DNA of 62,000 nucleotides from assembly GCA_009746045.1 (NCBI GenBank), contig RPFO01000256.1, positions 473,441 through 535,440 on the forward strand, written 5' to 3'. Positions 11,947-23,900 of the stretch are shown here, one piece after another. The position numbers and the translations under genes were made by a program. This stretch comes from Mesostigma viride (taxonomy: Eukaryota; Streptophyta; Mesostigmatophyceae; Mesostigmatales; Mesostigmataceae). The stretch's first letter is position 1, and each line of letters begins with the position of its first letter. The notes under the pieces are model-generated. The model was not told the DNA's origin. It searched no databases and saw only the letters and a list, made by a program, of their open reading frames with translations.

Positions 11947-14900
11947 ATGGGGAACTCTTTGACTAGGGCGGCACCAGCACCGCCGCCACAAGTCATGCTC
12001 TGCCCTCCCTTGTTCGAAAGGAACATCCTTGCCAGAAACAGGTAATTACTTTGCTCGTCTGGCCTTCCCAAAAACCATGCGTGTTACACAAGCGTGCATG
12101 TTTGATAAGAAAATTCAGATTGTTAACTCCTTGACCGTTCCCTGATTGCCCTTTCGTTTTCGCAGGATGGCCGAATGCCCTTACGACTACCTGTTCACAA
12201 AGTACAGCAGGAGCCACCTGTTCGGGGATTACTTTTGTGAGCTGCGGAAATTGACGGGACAAGTGCTTCTTCGGTCCCCCGACGATCCAAGGCTGGACGT
12301 TTGCATTCAGGTCCGTGGAGCCCTGGTGCCTGTGATACTTTGCTGAAATTTCGGGTCCTGTTGGGTACGCATGCCATGACGCGCAGTGTTGCTGGGTTTT
12401 CCAAGCAGCTGATGTCGTACTAGCGCAAAACCCGAAAGTAACGTGGAAACTTTTAAGTGTGGGTAAGGGCATGAGTGCTCTCTCTTAGATTTGTGCCTAA
12501 CATTGTGTAAAATTGCCTCCTTTCTTGATAGAATTGCAAGTCAAGTACTTAGTTTGCCTTACAGGACCTGCAAGCCTTGACATCCCTGCTGTTACTGATT
12601 AGCATGTGTGTGTGTGTGCGTGTGTTTTGTCACAAATGCATCTAATTATAGCTCAGTTTCCTTGCAGGACTTGTGGTAAAGTGAACCCTTGGTAGAATGG
12701 TCGCCCCATAATCTTGTCTTCTCACACGAGTGGTGGTTTGCTACTTTCGCTTTGTAACCTGGCTGTGATGGTTTGACAAAGTCCTGTGTGATGATCCTGC
12801 TATAGTACTCTTTGCTGCCTGCCGTCACTGAACCTTCCTTGCTGTCAGCCCTCATCACGCGTGCCTTGCTGCTTGCCGTCATTGAACGTTTTGCGCTGCG
12901 TCTCATCATGTAACGTCACTCGCTGCCTGCTCGCTGCCTGCTCGCTGCCTGCTCCCAGCGGCAACTCACCTGTCATGCCCCCAACCCCACATACCACGCC
13001 CCCGCATCACCTACCGTGCTGGGCAGCAAGGAGCAGGGTGGCATGCAGGGCACCATCCGTGACCTGCCAATTTCATCACTGCCTACCATTTTTACGCAGG
13101 CACCCCCCCCAACTTACATCCCGTCTCCATCACAAGCCGTCACTGAGCTTTCCACGCTGCATCCTCCCCTTCTGGCATCCACATTTTACACTGGCATCCC
13201 CCCCACCTTGCCTATGCCATCTCCGTCACAAGTCCAGGTGGGCAGCAAGGAACAGGCGGCCGAGGGCACCATCGTCAGCGACATGCCATCCGGCCAAGCG
13301 GCCGCCAAGCGTTTATCGCTGGCAGCTGACCGCGCGGTTGGCGACATCGGTTTCCGCTTCCAGCTGTATGTGTGGCCATGTCTCGCTGTGTGCCGGCACG
13401 TCACAATGTATACATGCGTAAATGTATCGATGTACACATTTGCATGCATAGAGATGCATCGAGGGCGGATAAGGAATGGATCCACGTCACTTTTTAACAG
13501 AGCCCGTGTTACCCTACATTCCGCAAGGGCTGTGTTGCCCTTGTTGGTGCTCTTGTTTTCTGCCCGACGCAGGCACTGTGGTTAACACTTAGTGGATATT
13601 CACGCAGACTGCATTGTGTGTATAATAGAAGGCAGGCCTGGTCTGCTCGTTGGCGAATGCCCGACGGATTGGGAGTATCTGCAAACTGTCTGCAAACTAT
13701 CTGCAAACTGTCTGCGAACTATCTGCAAACTGTCTGCAAACTGTCTGCAAACTGTCTGCAAACTGTCTGCAAACTGTCTGCAAACTGTCTGCAAACTGTC
13801 TGCAAACTGTCTGCAAATTGTCTGCAAACTGTCTGCAAACTGTCTGCAAACTGTCTGCAAAGGTTGCGTCGGCGTGTGTTTTTTTGCCTGGGATATGAAA
13901 TGCGTGCGTGTGAGCATTTGTCTTGCGTCGCTTTCGTCGAAGTTGGTCGGCGCATGTGTGGCTTTACGCTCCCTGCGCTACCATTACATAATACATACAC
14001 CATTATTCTTTAAAATGATGTGCTCAATAGATGTTGATTTATTGCCTACCAGGCCCCCATCCGTTCCGTCAAAATTTCTGCCCGTAGCCCGGTACCAGCT
14101 TGTCTGTCGTCAGGGTCCTGTCCCTTACTTGCGTGCCCCCGCCCCACCTGCCTATGCATTTATGCGTCAATACGGAATGTGCAATATACTGTGCAGGCAG
14201 CCCAACGACCCAAACTCCTTCATCATGGCGAACATCTCCACCAAGGCGTCACGGTGAGTGACAATGTGAGACTGTAGTATGGTAATAACAGCTCGCGAGA
14301 CCCCACGGGCTACGCATCGCAGGCAGCCCAACAACCCAAACTCCTTCATCATGGCCAACATTTCACTCAACATTTCACCCAAGGCATCACGGTGAGGGGC
14401 ACCAGCATTTCTGCCGTATTCTTCTGATATTGTGTTGTGATATCGGTACGGTTGTCTCTTGTTACCCAAACCACTACAGCTGTACGAGCCAAGCGATTCA
14501 TTCGACGCAGGGTGGCATCCTCAGGGAGGGGGGAGGGGGAGGGGGAGGGGGAGGGGAGGGGGGAGGGGGAGGGGGGAGGGGGAGGGAGGGGGGAGGGGGA
14601 GGGGGAGGGGAGGGGGAGGGGAGGGGGGAGGGGGGAGGGGGGAGGGGGTGCTGTGGCATGAAGTTCTTTTTTTGCATGAAATTCATCGGAGGAATATCCG
14701 TTGCATGGCCAGCATGCTTTTTCTATGCCGAAGCTTTATTGCACCCACAGTTGCGCCCGCACCATGATGCGGAGAGAGTGCTCTGTGGCCTGCCCGCTTG
14801 AGGCAGTGAGAGAAGCTAGGGCACCCTTCCTTCTTCTCATTGTGTTTTGGGTTTGAAGGTTCCTTCAGTGGTACCCACGTGACGCAGTCTACGTTGTAAT

Positions 14901-17900
14901 GAATGAATGAATTAATTAATTGCCATCAAAGTGCTGACATCCTGCCATCGCTTGATGCTGCGATTGCTTGATGCTGCGATTGCTTGATGCTGCGATTGCT
15001 TGATGCTGCTATTTGACGTTACATGACGCAGTTAAGTGTTATTTAATTCATGCCACCATACCTTCATGCTACCGTAACGTGATGCTGCCATGAATTGTTT
15101 TTGTCGCAGGAACATCCTCCGCATGTCGTATTTCGACCTGGACTCAGGTGTGGGGACGTTCGCGCGCCTCCCCCTGCGCCTGCAGCCACCACGGTACGCG
15201 GGCGTTCCATGCTGGGTCATGCCAATGCTTGCTTCTGGCACGAGCAAAACTTTCAGTATGATAAGACAGGTTTTCAACTTAGGCATCGTAGGGAGGAGTG
15301 ATTCGAGAAGTGATTAGTTTCCACTCACTCCGTTCTAGGCATATGTTGTTCTACGCTGGCCTTCCCCGCCTAGTCGTTGCCTTGATGATAGTGCCACGAC
15401 TGCCACATCGTGCCACCGTGCCATGCCACCGCGGCGAAAAATGCCAGTTGTCGTTTGGCAAATGCTCGTAAACAACATGGTGGCCTCCTGGCCACCTTCA
15501 TACGGTGCGGCATGATCTCGCACACTGCGCATGCCAGTTTCTAAACACCACCTACCTTGACACCGTGCGAAACTCAAGGTGCGTGGTGCAATACTGATAT
15601 ATCGACACATTTCCCAAAACAAACAGAGACGGGATGCCTCATTGATCCTGCGTGCCACTATGGCCACCTCATCCAGCGCGGCACTGCTTCTGCTTTACAC
15701 GGCGCGGCCCTTTCTATCTTCCGCGGCGCTGCTTTTGCACTGTGCGTAACTCTACGGCGGTGCATGTTTTATACTGTGTAACTTTAAGTCTAGTTGGCCC
15801 TGATTTTACACTGTGTATCCAACTCCGTGCGGTGCACGCTGCAGCAGGGATACCCCGGTTCCCAGCCCCCGGCCCGAAACCGTCAAGGAAGGGTTCGTGG
15901 ACGTTCCCGCGGTCAAGGGCAAGTCCTCCCCACCCACTGGCACCCCCCCCCATGCCAGGCGGGGCATCGACGGCAGCGCGCCAGGTGTCACCATGGGGGA
16001 CGTCCCTGGGGGGCTCCTCAAGACCGCGGACGCGGACCCCTGCATCGGCATCCGTTATTCGTCCCCGCGATTCACGGCAGGGATCATGACGGCACCGTAT
16101 GGGGAGGCGCTGGGTGGGTTCCAAGAATAGGTTTGGCGGCATGGTACAAGAGAGCAGAGAAATAGCGCATGGGGCTTGCCATTGGAAGGACGCGCTCTCT
16201 TAAGAGTGCTCTTGAGAGAGTGTGTGTTTGGGCCGTATGGGGAGAGACGCTGGGTGGGTTGAGCGGCATTTGCGGCAGGAAATATCCTTGGCTTTTTTCG
16301 GTGGAATGGGCGTTTCTCTTGTCAGAGCGCGTATGTCCGAGGCGTCTGTGCCTGGGTAGCTGGTATCCGAATTGGTGTCCAAATAATGCAATCACGTAGG
16401 GGCTGCCCTGGTAAGCAGTCGTCTGTAAGTTTGGAAATACTTCGTAATAGTTTGAAATAGTTTGAAATAGTTTTGATGGCATATCCCAATGGGCGCCATG
16501 GTTGACCTTGCAAAGGTACGCTGTGTGGTATGTAGGGAGAGGCGCTGGGTGCATGTGCCAATCCGCACGTTTTCTTCCTGGTGCACTGGTACCTTTATTC
16601 TGGCGTGCGCCCCCTTGCAAAGGCACGCTGGACGGTATGTCCGAATAGGCGCTGGGTTGGCAGGATGGGCTTTGACGCGTTGCATGGGGGGTTACGGGAG
16701 GGTGAGAGGAGGTCACCCTTTTTCGGTTGGTTTAACTGAATGCGTACTGCATACATGCCACCTCGTGCAGGTTGCATGTAGGCAGTATATTGAGCACCTT
16801 CTGATGGGCAGAAGCAAGGCTTCTTTTTATTGGCAAGTAATGTCCTATCACTGTGGCATCGTTGCCCATTCTGCTTGTTGTTTTCTTCCCCTGCTTTTCA
16901 TCAACCATCGATGTGTATAATCTGCTTTATGATGACCATCGATATCCGTCGTAACGATTTGATTAAGTTCGGACAGCAGTCTTTGTTCGTTACCGTCCTC
17001 GTGATTTTGACCCTCGCCTTGGCAACAGCGTTTTGGCCATAGCCGATAGACCATCTTCAAACATGCAGGCTATGTAGCGCCTTGGACTAGGTAGCGTCAA
17101 GGGATGTCAAATTATATGCCACCTCGTTGCCTGCTTGTTACTATCATTGGATCGCCTCACGATGCATTTGCCCATACGTACATTATGGTCTACGGTAACT
17201 GGTGTGCATGGAAGAATGGTTTGTGTGGTGCACCTTGAGTCCGTTTTCTTCCTGGTGCGTTCTGCTGGCGCCTTTATCCTGGCGTGCACGTGATGCAGTC
17301 TACATGTAAATGAATCAATTGATTGATCCCGGCGCACATGGTCCTTCTGGCCCCGTGCACCCTGGTGGCAGGCTCCGGCAGCGGCTGGCTGATCGGCCAT
17401 GTGGGAAACTTCACCGCTGGCGCGGTCTACCGGGCGACAGCGCCGGAGCTGCGTCGGATGGGGAAGGACATTAAGGCCCTCGGCAGTGATGATGGTGTGT
17501 GTGGGGGGGAGGATATGTGAAGGCCCTCGACAGTGACCGGGGTGAGGGGGGAGCAGGAGGATGGGGGAGGATATGTGAAGGCCCTCGACAGTGACAGGGG
17601 TTAGGGGGAGCAGGAGGATGGGGAGGATATGTGAAGGCCCTCGACAGTGACAGGGGTGAGGGGGGAGCAGGAGGATGGGGGGGGATATTTTGAGGCCCTC
17701 GACAGTGACAGGGGTGAGGGGGGGTGCAGGAGGATGGGGGAGGTTATGTGAAGGCCCTCGACAGTGACAGGGGTGAGGGGGGAGCAGGAGGATGGGGGAG
17801 GATATTTTGAGGCCCTCGACAGTGACCGGGGTGAGGGGGGGGCAGGAGGATGGGGGAGGTTATGTGAAGGCCCTCGACAGTGATAGGTGTGTGTGTGGGG

Positions 17901-20900
17901 GGGGGAGAGCAGGAAGAGGGAGGACATCACGGCCCTCGGTGGTGGAAATGGTGGTAGGGGGGCGGGGGGGAGGGAGGGAAATAGGAATGGAGGATCTCAG
18001 GGCACTATGGTGGCCACAATGGTGGTTGTGTGGTGGGGCAGGGAGGTGTAGATGGCCGGGCAGGCGTAATGGTGGGCCAGCTCATTCTGTTCGCTCATAG
18101 ATGGAATCGCAAGTGGCCAGGATATGATCGAGGGCATCGGGCGACAACGGTGAGAGGGCCTGGGGGCCAGAGTCCTTGGAGCGGGCCAATAGCGCACAAC
18201 CTATCTATACTCGTGACTAGGTAACTGTGTACCACAGAACCATGCAGTATGCCATTTGCCCGGGCGGTGCACTAGTGGCATTTGTTGTTGGTGGAATGTG
18301 GATCCGTGGGCACGAAATGTGGCCGGCATTTCACACGCTCAAGGGACGCTCAAGGGACACACAAGCAAGGTGCTCCCCATGAGTAGCGCCGGTGGCAAAA
18401 GAAATCATGCTGGCATGGGTGAGGGGTTTCGCATGGGTGGGGGGTGGGGGATGGGTGGGGGCTGGGGGATGGGTGGGGGGTGGGGGATGGGTGGGGGGTG
18501 GGAAAGGCATGGCGCGCTGCTGTCGTTTGTGCTCCTGTAGCACTGTCTACGCTGCTGCCATCTGTGCATGTCAAATCTTTTTATAAGGACGAGGTGCCGC
18601 TGTGGGCGGCCTTCTTGATTGCCGGCATACCTGAACAGCATGGTTGACATGATGCTGGTGGCCGTGTTTGTCATGCTGATGGTGCTGCTGATGGTGGTGA
18701 TGGTGGTGGTGCTGGTGGCTATGGTAGTGGTCGTGGTGGTCATGGTGGTTCTGCTATCTACATGACCATGGTGGCGGTGCTAGTGTTCATTACTTATCCT
18801 TACTCTGCTATCTACATGACCATGGTGGCGGTGCTAGTGTCATTACTTATCCTTACTTGTTTCTTAGAACTGTTAGGTTCTGCTATCTACATGACCATGG
18901 TGGCGGTGCTAGTGTCATTACTTATCCTTACTTGTTTCTTAGAACTGTTAACAACTTCCTTTGTGTGTCTGCGTGTGTCTATTTATGGACTGGTGCAGGT
19001 GATCTGCTCAAGCTCGCGCGTCAGGCGGCGGACGGCCTCTGCTACGCCGTCTCGTACTCGTCCGCCCCCTCCGCGGTGCACAGCAGCCCCCTGTCCCCTT
19101 CCTTCGACATCTGCCTCGAGGTGCAGGAAAGGCGGCAGGTGCGTGTCCAACCAACAGCAAGAGCAGGGCTTCCGCACCGGCTCTTCATATTCGTCGGCAT
19201 CAGGGTTTCGTCTGTCTGCGGAACACAAGGCTGTTTGTTTGTTGCATTGTTATATACTACTATATTGCATGAATATATCATAATATACTAATATTATTGT
19301 AATGTATTTGCTTGGCGACGTCTGTATGAATAGTTTCTGGGCGTTCCCCCTATGGGCGACACAATGGCTACATAGGTTGCTAGTTATAGGTTGCGAGTAG
19401 CCATGGCCACACAGGTTGGGTTGCTCCTTCCCGCTAGGGCCACCTGGTGTTGTAACAAGCCCATGGCGTCCTGCTTTACTTCCGGTAACTAGTCCACCTC
19501 TCCGTTGGGTTCACCTGGTCACCGCCACACGCCACCTGCCACGCATCACCGGCCACCTGTCGCGATGCCCCCTGTGTCTTGCCGCCCATCCTGTCCCCCT
19601 TCGTCTAGTTCAAAAGTTGAGGGCGTATAGTAGTATGCGTTCTCTGATCTGCCAGCTGCCAGCCATTACCTTGTTATCATCCTGCCCCCTTGTTGCATGG
19701 TGCAGCTCATCGCGTCCTACTTCATATCCTGTTTTCACATCAGGTCTATTAATGCTGACCGTGCTTGCTGCCTCCAACCCTTCATGTTTATCTTGCAGCT
19801 CATCGCGTCCTACTTCCAGCACCTGGTCGTCACGCGCAAGGTGAGTGTGATGCGCGAGTGTGACGCGTAGCGGGGAAGGGCAGACGCAAGCAAGAAGGGT
19901 AAACTTTCTTTTTCATGGTGGGCCCATGGACCGTGAGGGTCTTGTCGGCTATGACGTGGTGAGCACTGGGGTGGGTCGCTGCATGCCAGGCATAGTGCGT
20001 GAGGCAAGCAGGCCGACAAGAACGAGCACGCTCAGCGCAGAAAGGTCAAGGTAGGGCTTTTAGCGCAGACAGGCCATGGTAAAGCTAAAGCCTGATGTGT
20101 GATGCGTCAGGCACCTGGGCACTGCCGGGCATTTTTATTTCTTTGGTATTTGTTTGGTCAGGGCAAGACGTGAGGCATGAGGCAAGTGCGAATAGTGAGG
20201 CGAAGGCAATGGGGTGGGTGGGTTGGGTGGAGGATAGAACGTCGTTGCGGGGGAGGGTGGGCAGGGTATGTGGAGTATCAGGAGGCAAAGAAAGCGAGGA
20301 GGGAGCGGAGGAAGAAAGGAAGAGAATGCAAGTGGGATGGAGGTGCATTTCTATTGTGACAGTAATATAAGGGACAGAGGTGCATTTCTTGAGGTCATTC
20401 AACAAGGATGTCACTGGCAGAGGACGGAACAGTGCGCCAGCAAGTTGCGGACCATCCACCATGCATGTGGGGCGTATGGGAATGTGGTCCAGAGTCTTAA
20501 ACGTAGTGCGAGTCGTCCGATACGCTTGGGGGTGTCTTCACAGTGGGATCGTATGCCAGCAGGTGGCACATGGGTGCTTGTGAGCCTAGACACACGTGGC
20601 GGATGACCCATGTCGTACAATAAGTGATGCATTCACTACAGATGTGAAGAACATCATGCAGCACTTTCCCAAGAGGTGCATGGTTAATGTTGATGGGGTT
20701 GATGCAGTGCCACCGGGGATAGATGTTCGCACGCCTTTGATTCCTGAAAACAACATGTTCACAAGGTTTACCATTTGTGATTATTTTCGGCACGAGCCGA
20801 AACACTTGCGGGCACCACACACATGTGTGGCTTTGTGCATGGATTGTTTTTTGCACTAGCTGCATTCATGCATGCTCGCCTCTCTGTTTCATTTTCATTT

Positions 20901-23900
20901 CCATTTACTGCCCCCATCCCCCCCACCTCCCCGCCCGCCCTCCTCAGTTCTTCTTTGTAAAAGTATTTATAAAATGTTACGACCAATATATTGGTGGATT
21001 TATGTTTTAACTTTTGGTTACTTGAATCTTTTTCATTATTTTGTTTATTTGAGCTTACTTGCGGATATGTTTATGAGACCCTAAGACCCTATTGTAGGGG
21101 GAGGTGTTAGAGAGATTTCTAGCCATCCTTCTGCTGCCAAGTGCCAGGAGCTCGACATCGTCGCTGTATATCTATAGGGCAACTGCTTGTTGCATTGCCA
21201 CTAAATGTAGGGTGACTGCTTGTTGCCTTGCCGCTAGGCGCTATGTATTGGGCACCTGCTGTGGTTTCACTCCCACGCTTGGGCCTCCACCAAGAGATGT
21301 TTTGCATGCCACTTCTGCAGGGCGAGTCACTTTTTTCCGGCCCCAGTGAGCCTACGCATGGATCACTCCATATGAGGAACGGTGCTTTCTGATAAGTTTT
21401 AGTTGGTGTTCTCTTTCTTCTAGTACATTGTGATGGCAGGAAGCCAAACTCCCTATCTCGCGCAAGGGCAGCCAATAGCCATTCCCGGCAAGGACAGGTG
21501 GCACGCTGCCACGGTGCATGGAACACATGCAACTCCATGGGCACATGGAGCACATGCGGGCTGGCACATGGAGATCTTGTCATGGAGGGCCTACGTGCCT
21601 GAAGATCCAGAGGCTCCAGGAAAAGGCTTGATCATAGGTTCCCGGTTCACCCTACATGCACCCTGGCGCCATGTTGGGTGTGGCCCTGAAGGCGCAAGTG
21701 CGCCAGGTGTCCTCCCGTACATGCAGCATCCGCCACCAGGCTTTGCGAGGGCGACCGCTTAGAAAGGGTCGAACTAGCCTAGTTCTAGGTTGCCTTCAAG
21801 GTTGCCTAGTTCCTGTGTGGCAGCATACCTGGTAGGTATGCTGGCGCACGCGTAACAATACATTCACCCAATTCTAGCAGGCATTGTCACCCAATCCCGC
21901 CGTGCATGCGGTATGGTGTCGTTGCGTAATCCGCGTGCTCGAGGGAATGCACGGCGCGAAGAGTGGTCACAGTACTATGAAGACACAAGGAAAAAGCTAT
22001 CTTAGATTATTAGCTTGTATTATGTCCTCCTAACTCATCTTCCTACAAGCTGTATATATACTCCAGATTTCTGGCCTGCGCTGGTTGTCTCGTTTTTATG
22101 ACCAAAAAGACATGCCACTGTAATGAAGACAGAGCTCGCGATATATAGGCCGCTAACAGGGCTGTGGTTTAGTCTTTTAATTTTTTCATGAAACGTAACA
22201 ATGGCCCCCCGTGGATGATCAACATTTCCTTATCTAAAGTGTCCTTAATTAAGTTCGTAAGAAAATGGTTCAGGCGACCCCGCAGGCAGCACGGACAACT
22301 GAGACCGCCAAGTCCAGCTGGAGGGGTTGTCGGGAGAGGACAAGGCTGGCGGTCCAGTTTGGCGGCTCATGCCTATCATCAACCATTGATGGTTACCTTC
22401 TCTTCCCTCCGGCGCTCATGCTGTGTGGCCCATCTTCAGGCAGACAGCTCTGTCTGTGCTCTGTGGCAGCCCTGAGCGTGCCGTGTTGCGTGAGGGTTGA
22501 ACCGCCAAGCCCTTGAGAAACTTTCGCAACCTAAATGATTGGTAAATGATGAGTGGTCGTATTCCCTGTAGCAGGGTTCCTGGTGATGCCAAAGATAGAA
22601 TCAAGGACCAGCTCCAAAGATATACCAAGGACTCGCATCTCCAAAGATATTTAGACAGTAGAACGGACCGTTACCTCCAAATATATATCAAGGACTCGCA
22701 TCTCCAAAGATATTTAGACAGTAGAACGGACCGTTACCTCCAAAGATATATTAAGGACCGGCGTCTCCCCCCTTTTAGGGGCATCTCCGCCCCCTTTTTT
22801 GCCGAACAGCATCCGCATGCCCCTGCCTTTTATCGTTCAACAGCAATTTGCTCATGCGGCAACACCCGGGCCAGGGCTCTACGTCTGTGTCCGTCCCTGC
22901 CGGCACCCAGGTGTGCTGTTCCGCAGGGCCCGACAGCTCACATGGGAGCATGCTCGCGCGGATGTGTTTGGATGATGAGACGGAGTAACTTAAGCTGGCC
23001 GGGGTTTTCTTGCAGCCAAACTATTGTTCTACAAATATTGCAGCCACATTGTTTTGTGTTGTTTTGTAGAGGGTATCGGTGGGCCCGGGGTAAGGCACGT
23101 TGTGCCCTCATTGACCGCAAGAGGTTAACTGCCTGCATACCGCCGTGGCACTTACACTGGGAAGGCACAGTTTGTTTTTGCCGGGTTTTCTGGGTCGAGG
23201 AGGCGCCCGAAGAACCACATGGTGGCCCGAGAACGACCTGCGGCTTCTGGACCACATGGCACGGCTTATACTCGCTCGATTGCCCGCCGTGTCTATGGCT
23301 CATGTATCTTGCCTTCGACATAGGTGAAGGGGCCCCTGGTGGGCTGCGTGGGACTGGCCTGCGTTCCTCTTGACAGCCGGCCTGCATGTGCTATTCACGG
23401 CTGGGCCCCGTTCCTATTCGCGGACAACCCTCGTGTGCTATTCACAACCGGATTCCCTGGGGTTTGCGGTCGGCGTTGCATGTCATCGGGTCCTCTCGGA
23501 CACGGGGGTATTCGCACTGCGGTGGCTCCCCCTTGTGGTGTGCGGTGCGCATCGTGGCGCCTTTGTTTTGGGTCTCTGTGCCGACGCCGGAGTGGCATGC
23601 ATTTGCATGTGCAGCTCTCGTCCTGCATTGGCTGGCACAAGCCTGGGGGCCACTCGCCACGGGGTCCAACCCCGGGGGTCACTCGCCATCCCGGGATGAC
23701 AGCATGCTCGATGGGTGTGGCCATGTGCGCCCCTCACCAATACATGCATGTGGGGGCCCCAACCACGCTGTTGGTCGCCTGCCATTTGTTCGTCACATTT
23801 GTGGATGACCACACCCAGCCGGCGGTGACCACCCTGGGCAGCATCCTCTCGATCCTCGTGGTGGGGTACATGCCGCTGCTGCGCGCTACTGTTCGAGGCC

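Noticed and set aside
17336-17371. Longer exon 7 beginning upstream of the GTGGCAG acceptor
   Set aside because: The upstream frame is open, but only the acceptor at 17371 gives correct phase with exon 6 and a continuous family-like peptide.
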